64,000 bases of DNA from Advenella faeciporci (GTDB lineage: Bacteria; Pseudomonadota; Gammaproteobacteria; Burkholderiales; Burkholderiaceae_B): the NCBI RefSeq assembly GCF_014652395.1, contig NZ_BMYS01000004.1, positions 47,226 through 111,225 on the forward strand, given 5' to 3'. Within the stretch, counting starts at the first letter, position 1. Each line of letters starts with the position of its first letter. Of the stretch, positions 1-8,759 are shown piece by piece. Made by a program: the position numbers and the translations under genes. Under the pieces are notes generated by a model. It did not search any database. It was not told where the DNA came from and worked only from the letters and a program-made list of their open reading frames with translations.

Positions 1-1137
1 CTGGGTTTACTATTCCTGGCAAGCAGGCTGTTTGATGCCCTGACCGATCCCTTGCTGGGCCGCTTAAGCGATTTCCTGTTCAACCGGCCAAACGCCAGCA
101 TCATGCCCTTTATTGGCCTGGCATCCATCGTGCTCATACTGGGTCTGGCCGGACTGCTGTTTCCCCCCGTTCCGGTCGCTTCAGGGTCAAGACTGATCAT
201 CTGGATTACCACCTGCCTGCTCATCACCTATACCGTCTACAGTTTCCTGATGATCATGCACCAGGCGTGGGGTGCCCGGCTGGGTGGCGATGCCGTCATG
301 CGTGGCAAGATTGTTGCTGCACGGGAAAGCGCCGGGCTGATCGGTGTCATGCTGGCCTCAGCCATTCCCGGATGGCTGGGCTACCAGGCCATGCTGATCA
401 GCTTCATGATTTGCCTTGGCCTGGGGTTTTTCTGCTTAAGCCTGGCTACCAAACCGGTCCACAATCATTTAAACCCGACACAAGTCACTTCCCTGTGGCA
501 TCCCTTCAGGCAGGCACCGTTTCGGCGTCTTTTGCTGGTTTTCGTGCTCAATGGTATTGCCTCGGCCATTCCAGCCACCCTCGTGCTTTTTTTCATCCAG
601 GACCGTATCCGTGCGCCTTTGGCCAGCGAACCCTGGTTTTTAGGTCTTTATTTTCTATGTGCCGCCTTGTCCATGCCCTTCTGGCTATATCTCGTGCGTC
701 GCATTGGCCTGGCCAAAACCTGGCTCAGCGGCATGCTTTTATCCATTCTGGTGTTTATCTGGACACTTTCATTGGGTGAGGGCGATGCCATTTATTTTGC
801 GTTCATTTGCGCATTTTCCGGTTTTGCCGTGGGTGCCGATCTGGCCCTGCCTGGCGCCATGCTTGCCGGCCTGATCCGCGCGCTGGGCCATGGCGGCAAG
901 CATGAAGGCGCCTATCTGGGCTGGTGGAACTTCATGACCAAAGCCAATCTGGCACTGGCGGCCGGCCTGACACTGCCTTTGCTTGAATGGCTGGGTTACA
1001 CCCCAGGTATCCGGGATACGCAGGCATTGCAAATGCTCAGCCTGGTTTATGCCGGCTTGCCCTGCCTGCTTAAATCTTTGGCCGCCTGGGCACTTTACCG
1101 TTTTTTCCAGGCACCACATTCACCTCAGGAGCTTTAA
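1..1137 (+). CDS. MFS transporter, GPH (MelB-like) family, 5' end outside window
   Basis: Reading frame 1 is open from the first base, so the true start lies upstream; 378 residues are visible. The first residues include FDALTDPLLGRLSD, which matches the cytoplasmic loop signature DP-x-x-G-x-x-x-D of sodium/sugar cation symporters (glycoside-pentoside-hexuronide family). About ten hydrophobic helices follow. The substrate cannot be told. It is followed two bases later by the DUF3833 lipoprotein gene, then SDR and NTF2-like genes, all on the + strand, so it is probably co-transcribed. In many proteobacteria this gene set belongs to the ChrR/sigma-E singlet-oxygen regulon; that link is inference from neighbourhood. 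Confidence 0.85.
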   Translation: MGLLFLASRLFDALTDPLLGRLSDFLFNRPNASIMPFIGLASIVLILGLAGLLFPPVPVASGSRLIIWITTCLLITYTVYSFLMIMHQAWGARLGGDAVMRGKIVAARESAGLIGVMLASAIPGWLGYQAMLISFMICLGLGFFCLSLATKPVHNHLNPTQVTSLWHPFRQAPFRRLLLVFVLNGIASAIPATLVLFFIQDRIRAPLASEPWFLGLYFLCAALSMPFWLYLVRRIGLAKTWLSGMLLSILVFIWTLSLGEGDAIYFAFICAFSGFAVGADLALPGAMLAGLIRALGHGGKHEGAYLGWWNFMTKANLALAAGLTLPLLEWLGYTPGIRDTQALQMLSLVYAGLPCLLKSLAAWALYRFFQAPHSPQEL

Positions 1138-1139
1138 CC

Positions 1140-1676
1140 ATGAAGAAACGTATTTTATTTTCAGCTACCGCCCTGCTTTCAGCACTTGCCCTGGTTGGCT
1201 GCACCGGGCAACAGCTTGCCGATTACCAAAACGAAACGCCCTCCCTGGATCTGGCTACTTATTTTAATGGTCCGCTTGAGGCCCATGGCATTTTCCAGGA
1301 TCGTAGCGGTAAGGTGGTCAAACGCTTCATTGTCAAAATGGAAGGCCGCTGGACGGGCAACAAGGGGGTTCTGGACGAACATTTCACTTATTCTGACGGC
1401 ACCAAAGAACGCCGGGTATGGCATCTTGAAAAACTCGCCGATGGCCGCTATACTGGCACCGCGGGTGATGTTGAAGGCCAGGCACAGGGGCAGATCTCGG
1501 GCAACGCCTTCAACTGGCAGTACACGTTGAAACTGCCGGTGGATGGCAAAACCTATTCTGTCCAGTTTGATGACTGGATGTACCTGATGGACGACCGGGT
1601 CATGCTGAACCGGGCCACCATGAGCAAATTCGGCATCAAGCTGGGCGAAGTGACTTTGTCATTTTACAAATCATGA
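1140..1676 (+). CDS. DUF3833 family lipoprotein
   Basis: 178 residues. The N-terminus is a lipoprotein signal with lipobox LVGC (Cys near residue 21), so the protein is expected to be lipid-anchored in the envelope. The rest (YFNGPLEAHGIFQDRSGKV, then a beta-rich region ending near VTLSFYKS) fits DUF3833, whose biochemical role is unknown. AGGAG sits nine bases before the ATG, and the start is two bases after the MFS stop. The stop codon overlaps the next start (ATGA). Genes of this family recur beside SDR, NTF2-like and MFS genes in ChrR-controlled photo-oxidative-stress clusters, which is the context here. Confidence 0.85.
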   Translation: MKKRILFSATALLSALALVGCTGQQLADYQNETPSLDLATYFNGPLEAHGIFQDRSGKVVKRFIVKMEGRWTGNKGVLDEHFTYSDGTKERRVWHLEKLADGRYTGTAGDVEGQAQGQISGNAFNWQYTLKLPVDGKTYSVQFDDWMYLMDDRVMLNRATMSKFGIKLGEVTLSFYKS

Positions 1677-2449
1677 TGAACCTGAATCCACCCATCACCC
1701 AGTGGCAAAACAGGCGTGTGTGGCTGATTGGTGCCTCTAGTGGCATAGGACTGGCCCTGGCTGAAAAACTGGCCGCCCAAAAAGCAAACGTGATTGTTTC
1801 GGCACGCAACCGTGAGGCGCTGGATGCTTTTGTAGCCAAACACCCTGGCAGCCAGGCCTTGCCACTGGATGTAAGCCACCCCGAGAGCCTGGCCCAGGCT
1901 TTTGATACCCTGTACAACACAACTGGCTGCCCAGACCTGGTGTGCTATTGTGCCGGCCATTACAAGCCGCTACGTGCCCCTGAATACGATCTGGAAGAAA
2001 TGCTGCGTCATCAGCAAATCAACGTGACCGGCCTGCTTTATTTGCTGGACCGGCTTCTTCCCCTGATGCTGGAAAACGGCCGGGGCCATATCAGCCTGAT
2101 CAGCAGCGTGGCCGGTTTTCGCGGTTTACCCAAAAGCCTGGCCTATGGCCCCACCAAGGCGGCCCTGATCAATCTGGCCGAGTGCCTGTATCTTGACTTG
2201 CATGACCGTGGGCTGGGGATCAGCCTGATAAATCCGGGATTTGTACAAACACCGCTCACCGCCCGGAATGATTTTGCCATGCCTGCCCTGATCACACCCG
2301 ATCAGGCCGCCGACCATATCATTGCAGGCTGGGAGAGGGGCCGCTTCCACATTGATTTTCCGAAAAAATTCACGCTGTTTATGCGTTTGCTAAGAATCCT
2401 GCCCTACCCGCTGTATTTTTGGCTTGTCCGCAAAATAACCGGTCTTTAA
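1673..2449 (+). CDS. SDR family NAD(P)-dependent oxidoreductase
   Basis: 258 residues with a classical short-chain dehydrogenase fold. The N-terminal cofactor motif is GASSGIGLA near residues 20-28, the catalytic serine lies in SLISSVAGF near residue 144, and YGPTK near residue 157 supplies the Tyr and Lys. The C-terminus is hydrophobic. The start overlaps the DUF3833 stop (ATGA), implying translational coupling. The substrate is unknown. Homologues in the same gene order occur in singlet-oxygen-response clusters, where a role in lipid or fatty-acid modification has been suggested; here that is inference. Confidence 0.9.
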   Translation: MMNLNPPITQWQNRRVWLIGASSGIGLALAEKLAAQKANVIVSARNREALDAFVAKHPGSQALPLDVSHPESLAQAFDTLYNTTGCPDLVCYCAGHYKPLRAPEYDLEEMLRHQQINVTGLLYLLDRLLPLMLENGRGHISLISSVAGFRGLPKSLAYGPTKAALINLAECLYLDLHDRGLGISLINPGFVQTPLTARNDFAMPALITPDQAADHIIAGWERGRFHIDFPKKFTLFMRLLRILPYPLYFWLVRKITGL

Positions 2450-2457
2450 GCCAATGA

Positions 2458-2937
2458 ATGATGACCTTTACCATGAATACTGCCATGACATCACCCAGCA
2501 CTCAGCATAACTCAGCCCAGCAGCGCTTGCTGGATTTTTATACCACCATCAGTCCAAACAGCCTGAACCGGATTTTTGAAATATACGCCGCGGAAGCCCG
2601 TTTCAAAGACCCTTTCAATGATGTCAAAAACCCTGCCCAAATCAGGAAAATTTTCGAACATATGTTTGAATCTTTAAATAAACCGCAATTCACCATTTTG
2701 CAATGCATTGCGCAAGACAATCATTGCTTTATCTTGTGGGATTTAACGTTTTATTTCAAAAGCACCCAGCCCGATACACGGCAAACCATTCATGGCGGCA
2801 GTCATGTGATTTTCAATGAAGAAGGCATGGTCAGCTACCATCGCGACTATTGGGATGCCGCTGAAGAACTGTATGAAAAATTTCCCCTGCTGGGTAGCCT
2901 GCTCAGATGGATCAAACGGCGTCTTTGCGTCCACTAA
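2458..2937 (+). CDS. NTF2-like (SnoaL-fold) protein
   Basis: 159 residues. The central part (YTTISPNSLNRIFEIYAAEA, KDPFNDV, GGSHVIFNEEGMVSYHRDYWD) is a typical single-domain nuclear transport factor 2 / SnoaL cone fold. It has no signal peptide. The start is the first of several in-frame ATGs (2458, 2461, 2473) and there is no strong ribosome-binding site, so translation may be coupled to the SDR gene ending eight bases upstream. It is the last gene of the + strand block and runs convergently into the liv operon with only eight bases between. Specific function is unknown. Confidence 0.85.
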   Translation: MMTFTMNTAMTSPSTQHNSAQQRLLDFYTTISPNSLNRIFEIYAAEARFKDPFNDVKNPAQIRKIFEHMFESLNKPQFTILQCIAQDNHCFILWDLTFYFKSTQPDTRQTIHGGSHVIFNEEGMVSYHRDYWDAAEELYEKFPLLGSLLRWIKRRLCVH

Positions 2938-2945
2938 CGATAAAT

Positions 2946-3713
2946 TCAAACGGTTAAATAAGCCCGTTTGACGTCTTCATTTGCCATGAGTGACTGAATG
3001 GAGCCGCTGTACTTGACTTGGCCCTTTTCAAGCACATAGGCCCGATCCGACACCAGTTCAGCAAAAGGCAGGTTCTGTTCAGACAGCAAAATGCCAATCC
3101 CTTTTTCTTTAAGGGCCAGTATCATGCGGGCCATTTGTTCCACCACCACCGGTGCCACCCCTTCCGAGGGCTCATCCAGCAGCACCATGAAGGGATTGCC
3201 CATTAAGGTCCGGGCCACGCTCAGCATTTGCTGCTCACCCCCACTCATCTTGCCACCGGGCCGGTCCAGCATCTTGCCCAGATTGGGAAACAGGGAAAAC
3301 AGGGATTCACGGGTCCAGACAACGGCTTCACGGCCATCGGGCCAATACCGCACGGGCTGGCGCCCCACGTCCAGATTCTCGGTCACGCTCAGGTCGGAAA
3401 ACACCCGCCGGTCTTCGGGTACATAACCCAGGCCCTGCCGGGCAATCCGGTAAGGTTGCCAGCGTGAAATATCCTGGCCCATGAAAGTAACCTTGCCGCT
3501 GGTGCGATCGAGCAGGCCCATGATGGATTTAAGCGTGGTTGATTTTCCCGCGCCATTACGGCCCATTAACGCCACCACTTCACCCTGGCCCACCGTCAGG
3601 TTCACATCAAACAGGATATGTGCCCCGCCATACCAGGCATTCAGGCCCGAAACCGTTAACAGGTCTGTTTCACCCGCTGACGGCTTGGTTTTTTCCGGCA
3701 AGATGGCACTCAT
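2946..3713 (-). CDS. livF: Branched-chain amino acid-type ABC transporter, ATP-binding protein LivF
   Basis: 255 residues. Walker A GRNGAGKST, ABC signature MSGGEQQML and Walker B LLDEPSEG are present in the normal order. The short arm ending in a variant of the usual EDVKRAYL motif is typical of LivF, which lacks the extra C-terminal segment of LivG. It is the last gene of the operon SBP - fused permease - livG - livF on the - strand, and its start overlaps the livG stop by four bases. It should pair with LivG to energise uptake by the permease encoded at 4483-6396. The transported compound may be a branched-chain amino acid, an amide or another small organic solute. Confidence 0.92.
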   Translation of the reverse strand: MSAILPEKTKPSAGETDLLTVSGLNAWYGGAHILFDVNLTVGQGEVVALMGRNGAGKSTTLKSIMGLLDRTSGKVTFMGQDISRWQPYRIARQGLGYVPEDRRVFSDLSVTENLDVGRQPVRYWPDGREAVVWTRESLFSLFPNLGKMLDRPGGKMSGGEQQMLSVARTLMGNPFMVLLDEPSEGVAPVVVEQMARMILALKEKGIGILLSEQNLPFAELVSDRAYVLEKGQVKYSGSIQSLMANEDVKRAYLTV

Positions 3714-4486
3714 GTTGTCAACCCTTCTTTCAATTTTTCCAGCCCGATTCCCGAGCCCAGGTAAACCTCCCTGACCTGCGGATGGTTGCGGATTTCGTCG
3801 GGTGAGCCTTCGGCAATCAGCCAGCCCGCGGCCAGCACAATGATGCGGTCGGCATAGGCAAACACCACATCCATACTATGTTCGGTAAACAGGACACCCA
3901 TATTGCGCTGCCTGGCCAGTTTGCGCGTCAGGGCCATCAATTCATTACGTTCCTGGGGCGCCATGCCTGCCGTGGGTTCATCCATGAGCAATAAAACCGG
4001 ATCATTGGCCAATGCCATGGCCAGTTCCACCCGCTTTACATCACCATAGGCCAGTTCACTGCAGGGCCGGTCGGCCTGGTCGGCCATGCCTACCTGCGCC
4101 AGCAAGGTCAAGGCCTGTGCCCGGTACTGCAAGGCGGCCGGCCTGAAAAACGAAAACATTTTCCGGTGAAAGGACAGCAGGGTCATTTGCACGTTTTCCA
4201 CCACGGTGAGCGATGCAAAGGTGGCGGCGATCTGAAAAGTGCGACCCACACCCAGTTGCCAGATATCACGTGCCTGCAGGCCCAGGATGGATTGACCGTT
4301 CAGGCAAACCCTTCCCTGATTGGCCCTGGTTTGCCCGCCAATCATGTTAAAGGTGGTTGACTTGCCTGCCCCGTTGGGGCCGATCAGGGCCAGCATCTCA
4401 CCCTGCTCAAGGCTAAAATCCACCCCCCGGACGGCCATGAAATCGCCATAGGCTTTATGAAGATCGGTAACCTGCAACAAACTCAT
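3710..4486 (-). CDS. livG: Branched-chain amino acid-type ABC transporter, ATP-binding protein LivG
   Basis: 258 residues with Walker A GPNGAGKST near residue 37 and Walker B LLMDEPTAGM. The signature loop reads LAYGDVKRVELAMAL, lacking the usual SGGQ; this degenerate form is common in LivG subunits. The C-terminal tail (SPDEIRNHPQVREVYLG) is the LivG hallmark. It overlaps livF by four bases downstream and the fused permease gene by four bases upstream, indicating tight translational coupling. Confidence 0.92.
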   Translation of the reverse strand: MSLLQVTDLHKAYGDFMAVRGVDFSLEQGEMLALIGPNGAGKSTTFNMIGGQTRANQGRVCLNGQSILGLQARDIWQLGVGRTFQIAATFASLTVVENVQMTLLSFHRKMFSFFRPAALQYRAQALTLLAQVGMADQADRPCSELAYGDVKRVELAMALANDPVLLLMDEPTAGMAPQERNELMALTRKLARQRNMGVLFTEHSMDVVFAYADRIIVLAAGWLIAEGSPDEIRNHPQVREVYLGSGIGLEKLKEGLTT

Positions 4487-6396
4487 GGCTGTCCTTTGGG
4501 AGCAATGGCCTGACGGGCCTGAAAACGCCTGCCCAGCTGGGCAAAAAACCCGGCAATACCCTGCGGAAACAATAAAACCAGCACCAGAATAACCAGGCCG
4601 AACAGGGCTTTCCAGTAATCAGTAATACCCACCACATAATCATGCAGCACGGTATAGGAAAACGCGCCAACAATGGGCCCCAGCAAAGACTGCACCCCCC
4701 CCAGCAACACCATGACCAGGCCATCTATAGACTTGCTGATATGCAATTCTTCAGGAGAAACACTGCCTTTGGAATACACATACAGCACGCCTGCCAGGCC
4801 GGCAAACAGGCCGGCTATCACAAAAGCCAGCCATTGGGTTTGTTTCACGTTAATGCCAATCGCATCACTGCGCAATACCGAATCGCGCCCGGCCCGCATG
4901 GCATAACCAAACGGCGAAAACAGCAGGCGACGCAACACCAGCACACTGCCCGCAACGATGATAAGCGTAAAATAATAGTAGGCTTGCGGACTGCTTAACC
5001 ATTCTGGCGGCCAGATCCCGATCAGACCATTGGAGCCGCCGGTAAAGCTGTCCCACTGGAACACGACTGACCAGGTAATTTGCGCAAACGCCAGGGTCAG
5101 CATGGCCAGGTAAATACCGCTAAGACGCACACAGAACCAGCCATACACCAAAGCCCCAAAGGCCGCAAACAGGGGGGCGATGAACAGGGTTGCTATCAGG
5201 GGAAGGCCCGCTTTTTGCATCAGCAGGGCGGCGGCATAAGCCCCCAGGCCAAAATAAGCGGCATGGCCAAAAGTATGCATGCCCGCCGGCCCGGCAATAA
5301 AATGCAGGCTGGTGGCAAACAGCACGGCAATCAGGGCATCCTGCGTGAGGATCATTAAATAGGGAAACTGGTCTTCCAGCAGCGGCACCCCCGCCAGTAA
5401 CAGCAATGCCAGGCAAGCGGCTACCTGAAGCAGGCGGCCTGCCGGGCGAATAGGTGCCTCGATGGGTGCCGAATTGCGCGAAGCGGCCTGCTCCCTGCCC
5501 AGCAGGCCCCACGGCCTGAACACCAGTACCAGCGCCATAATCAGGAACTCAACCACCATGGTCAACTGGGAAAACTCAATTTGCAGGCCAGCAATATGTA
5601 CCGTGCCCAGCCAGATACAAATGGCCTTCATTTCGGTAATCAGCAACGCTGCCAGAAAAGCACCGGTAATGGAACCCATGCCCCCCACCACCACAACGGC
5701 AAAGGCATCGCCAATAATGCGCATGTCCAGCCCCAGGCTGGCCGGTTCATTGGGCAACTCGAGCGCACCACCCAAACCGGCCAGAAAAGAACCCAGTGCG
5801 AATACACCGGTAAACAGCCATGCCTGGTTCACCCCCAGCGCCCCCAGCATTTCCTTGTCTTGCGTGGCCGCACGCACAAACGTTCCCCAGCGGGTACGGT
5901 TCAGCAACCACCACAATAACAGTAATACCAGGGGGCCGATAATAATCAGAAAAACGTTATACGTGGGAAACATGCGCCCGAACACGGGTATGGCGCCTTC
6001 CAGCCCCGGGGCCTGCATGCCCAGCAGGTCTTCAGGCCCCCATAACCAATGGGCCGCGTCGCTGGCGATCAGCACCAGGGCAAAAGTGGCCAGCAACTGG
6101 AACAGTTCGGGGGCCCGGTAGATACGCCTGAGCAAAAAAACCTCAATAAGTACGCCCAGTACGGTCACCATCAGGCCAGCCGCCAGCAGCCCCCCCCAGA
6201 ATCCCAATACCGTGGCACCCAGCCATGATGTAAGCGAATAGGCAATATAAATGCCCAGCATATACAGGGAACCATGGGCGAAATTGATAATCCGGGTGAC
6301 CCCGAAAATCAATGACAGCCCGGCAGCAACCATAAACAGGGATGAGGTTCCCGCCAGACCGTTCAGCAGCTGAACAATTAAACCCGAGACTTCCAT
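4483..6396 (-). CDS. Fused LivH-LivM ABC permease
   Basis: 637 residues, about the sum of LivH (near 290) and LivM (near 320). The N-terminal half has LivH features (LSLIFGVTRIINFAHGSLYM, GGMGSITGAF). A linker near residues 300-320 (GREQAASRNSAPIEAP) joins it to a LivM half (HTFGHAAYFGLGAYAAALL, FTGGSNGLIGI, MVLLGGVQSLLGP). No stop or frameshift separates the halves, so this is a natural fusion that would form the whole transmembrane pore from one chain. It lies between the substrate-binding protein gene (six bases upstream) and livG (four-base overlap). Confidence 0.92.
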   Translation of the reverse strand: MEVSGLIVQLLNGLAGTSSLFMVAAGLSLIFGVTRIINFAHGSLYMLGIYIAYSLTSWLGATVLGFWGGLLAAGLMVTVLGVLIEVFLLRRIYRAPELFQLLATFALVLIASDAAHWLWGPEDLLGMQAPGLEGAIPVFGRMFPTYNVFLIIIGPLVLLLLWWLLNRTRWGTFVRAATQDKEMLGALGVNQAWLFTGVFALGSFLAGLGGALELPNEPASLGLDMRIIGDAFAVVVVGGMGSITGAFLAALLITEMKAICIWLGTVHIAGLQIEFSQLTMVVEFLIMALVLVFRPWGLLGREQAASRNSAPIEAPIRPAGRLLQVAACLALLLLAGVPLLEDQFPYLMILTQDALIAVLFATSLHFIAGPAGMHTFGHAAYFGLGAYAAALLMQKAGLPLIATLFIAPLFAAFGALVYGWFCVRLSGIYLAMLTLAFAQITWSVVFQWDSFTGGSNGLIGIWPPEWLSSPQAYYYFTLIIVAGSVLVLRRLLFSPFGYAMRAGRDSVLRSDAIGINVKQTQWLAFVIAGLFAGLAGVLYVYSKGSVSPEELHISKSIDGLVMVLLGGVQSLLGPIVGAFSYTVLHDYVVGITDYWKALFGLVILVLVLLFPQGIAGFFAQLGRRFQARQAIAPKGQP

Positions 6397-6402
6397 TGTG
6401 AC

Positions 6403-7620
6403 TTATTCGGCAGGACGCAGTTTTTTCACTTCCGCATCGGAAGGCTGTACATCTTTACCGTCCACATAGCGGATATCAGTCATGATGCCCTTGCCGTCCC
6501 TGACATCCAGCCTGCCCACATAAGCACCCATGGTGGACTGGTTGTCAATGTCACGGTATTCAATTTCGCCAAACGGGGTGGGCACTTTCAGTCCCTTGAA
6601 AGCCTTGATCAGGGCTTCGGTATCGGTAGAGCCCGCTGCCTTAATGCCTTCGGCCAGTGACATGATCATGGCATACCCCACAATCGAACCGGCACGTGGA
6701 TAGTCGTTGAACTTGTCCTGGTAAGCTTTCAGGAAGGCATTGTGTTCAGGCGTATCAATGGCATACCAGGGGTAACCGGTCACGAACCAGCCTTTGGGGG
6801 TGTCTTCACCCAAAGGATCCAGATACTCGGGCTCACCGGTTAACAGGCTGACCACCGGCAGGTTGTCAAAGAACTGGCGGGTTTTGCCGGCCCGCACGAA
6901 TTTGGTCAGGTCGGTGCTGAACAATACGTTAAACAGCGCATCGGGTTTGGCATCGGCCAGGGCCTGCACCACATTACCCGCGTCAATCTTGTTTAAGGTG
7001 ACAGCCTGCTCGGCCACGAACTCCACATCGGGCTGCTGCGCTTTCAGCAGTTTCTTGAACGACTCGATGGCCGATTGTCCGTACTCGTAATTGGGATACA
7101 CCAGGGCCCAGCGCTTTTTGTTCATCTTGACCGCCTCGGGAATCAGCATGGCCACCTTCATGTAGGTGGAGTCACGCAGGCGGTAGGTATACCGGTTACC
7201 GTTTTCCCAAACGATTTTGTCCGTTAACGGCTCTCCGGCCAGGAAGAACACTTTTTTCTGTTTAGCAAAATCGGCCAGTGCCAGCCCGATATTCGACAGG
7301 AAGCTGCCGGTTAATACATCCACCCTGTCGCGCGTTAACAGTTGCTGGGCCTCGCGGATGGCATTGCCCTGGTTGCCCGCATCATCACGAATCAGGACTT
7401 CGACTTTTTTACCATTCAGGCCACCGGCCTGGTTGATCTGCTCAACAGCCAGATCAATCCCTTTTTTATACGGTTCCAAAAAGGCCGGTATGGTTTTATA
7501 ACTGTTGATTTCACCAATGCGGATCACATCTTGTGCGTATGCCGTTACTGATACCGACACGGCAAGCAGCGGAGCAACACCCCATTGCCAGATTTTTCTG
7601 GAAAATGCTTTCATCATCAT
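6403..7620 (-). CDS. ABC transporter periplasmic substrate-binding protein (Leu/Ile/Val-binding family)
   Basis: About 405 residues from the chosen start. A longer reading frame reaches 7647, but AGGGAG lies nine bases before the ATG at 7620 and the protein then opens directly with a signal peptide (basic MMMKAFSRK, hydrophobic core, VTAYAQ). The mature part (IRIGEINSYKTIPAFLEPYK, GIDLAVEQINQAGGLNGKKV) is the type 1 periplasmic fold of LivJ/LivK and amide-binding proteins. It heads the operon for the fused permease and LivG/LivF. Ligand specificity is unknown. Confidence 0.92.
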   Translation of the reverse strand: MMMKAFSRKIWQWGVAPLLAVSVSVTAYAQDVIRIGEINSYKTIPAFLEPYKKGIDLAVEQINQAGGLNGKKVEVLIRDDAGNQGNAIREAQQLLTRDRVDVLTGSFLSNIGLALADFAKQKKVFFLAGEPLTDKIVWENGNRYTYRLRDSTYMKVAMLIPEAVKMNKKRWALVYPNYEYGQSAIESFKKLLKAQQPDVEFVAEQAVTLNKIDAGNVVQALADAKPDALFNVLFSTDLTKFVRAGKTRQFFDNLPVVSLLTGEPEYLDPLGEDTPKGWFVTGYPWYAIDTPEHNAFLKAYQDKFNDYPRAGSIVGYAMIMSLAEGIKAAGSTDTEALIKAFKGLKVPTPFGEIEYRDIDNQSTMGAYVGRLDVRDGKGIMTDIRYVDGKDVQPSDAEVKKLRPAE

Positions 7621-7843
7621 ATTTGTAGACTCCCTGCCACACGCCATTAGACAAGCTGTTTATAAACTTATTACTGAATAATTGGAAAAAGGGGGAATTA
7701 ACCCGAAAAAAACGAATTTAATAGTAATTTACTGCTTTTTGATTAATTAAAAGAAGATTGTTTGATTATATTCAAGAAAATATTTTGCTTTCTTTTGTAG
7801 AATGATAAATTCTTTTTCAATAACTCCAACAGGTCAATCGTTT
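7621..7843. promoter_or_regulatory. Divergent intergenic region, liv operon / ferredoxin reductase
   Basis: A very AT-rich stretch of about 220 bases (especially 7670-7800) separates two divergently transcribed genes. It must carry both promoters. AGGGAG for the substrate-binding protein gene lies around 7630-7635 on the - strand. No clear palindromic operator or riboswitch-like structure was found. Confidence 0.5.
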
Positions 7844-8620
7844 ATGGCTGCTGCTTTTCTTGAAGGCAAAGTATTAAGTGTCCACCACTGGACAGATCGT
7901 CTTTTCAGTTTCACTACCACCCGTGACCAGGCCCTTCGTTTCAATAACGGCCATTTCACCATGATCGGCTTGCCGGTTGATGGCAAACCGTTGCTGCGTG
8001 CCTACAGTATTGCCAGCCCCAACTACGAAGAACATCTCGAATTCCTTAGCATCAAAGTCCCCGACGGCCCGCTTACCTCACGCCTGCAGCACATCAAGGT
8101 TGGCGACAATATCATTATTGGCCGCAAGCCTACCGGCACCCTGCTCATTGATTACCTCTTGCCCGGCAAACGCCTGTATATGCTGTCAACCGGTACTGGC
8201 CTGGCACCGTTCCTGAGCATCATGCGCGACCCCGAAACCTATGAGCGTTTTGAAGAGGTCATTCTGGTGCATGGAGTACGTTTCGTTAACGAGTTGTGCT
8301 ATCGCGATTATTTCACCAACGAATTGCCCAACAATGAATTCCTGGGTGAAATGATCACCCATCAACTCAAGTATTATCCCACGGTTACCCGCGAACCCTT
8401 TGAAAACCAGGGTCGTATTACCGATCTTATCGAAAACGGCAAGCTGTTCACCGACCTGAATGTCCCCGAACTCAACCCCGAAGAAGATCGCATCATGATT
8501 TGCGGCAGCCCGGGCCTGTTGCGCGACCTTAAACCCATTCTGGAAAAGCGCGGCTTTAACGAGGGCAGCACCTCCAAACCGGGTGCCTATGTGGTTGAAC
8601 GCGCTTTCGTTGACCAATAA
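7844..8620 (+). CDS. fpr: Ferredoxin--NADP(+) reductase
   Basis: 258 residues from the ATG at 7844; an upstream in-frame ATG at 7802 would add 14 residues not usual in this family. FAD-binding motif RAYSIASPNYEE, the NADP-binding loop STGTGLAPFLSIMRDPE and the C-terminal GSPGLLRDLKPIL plus terminal aromatic-containing tail (YVVERAFVDQ) identify the bacterial Fpr type. It moves electrons between NADPH and ferredoxin or flavodoxin and is often linked to oxidative-stress defence. It is a single gene, divergent from the liv operon and convergent with the helicase gene, with a strong terminator between. Confidence 0.93.
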   Translation: MAAAFLEGKVLSVHHWTDRLFSFTTTRDQALRFNNGHFTMIGLPVDGKPLLRAYSIASPNYEEHLEFLSIKVPDGPLTSRLQHIKVGDNIIIGRKPTGTLLIDYLLPGKRLYMLSTGTGLAPFLSIMRDPETYERFEEVILVHGVRFVNELCYRDYFTNELPNNEFLGEMITHQLKYYPTVTREPFENQGRITDLIENGKLFTDLNVPELNPEEDRIMICGSPGLLRDLKPILEKRGFNEGSTSKPGAYVVERAFVDQ

Positions 8621-8713
8621 ACCTTTTGGCAGGAAACCACCGCCTATCAACATCCAAAATAATGATGATAGGCGGCCAAGCTAACTAAACATTAGCCGGG
8701 CCAACTATAAAAC

Positions 8714-8759
8714 CGCTGTTTCTTTTAACTATCCGGCTAAAAGAAACAGCGATTTTTTT
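8714..8759. terminator. Rho-independent terminator between fpr and helicase
   Basis: A perfect 14-bp inverted repeat (CGCTGTTTCTTTTA at 8714-8727, TAAAAGAAACAGCG at 8738-8751) with a ten-base loop is followed by ATTTTTTT on the + strand. It would end fpr transcripts. It overlaps the last codons of the helicase gene, whose stop is at 8729-8731, so the helicase's C-terminus is encoded inside the hairpin. Confidence 0.9.
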
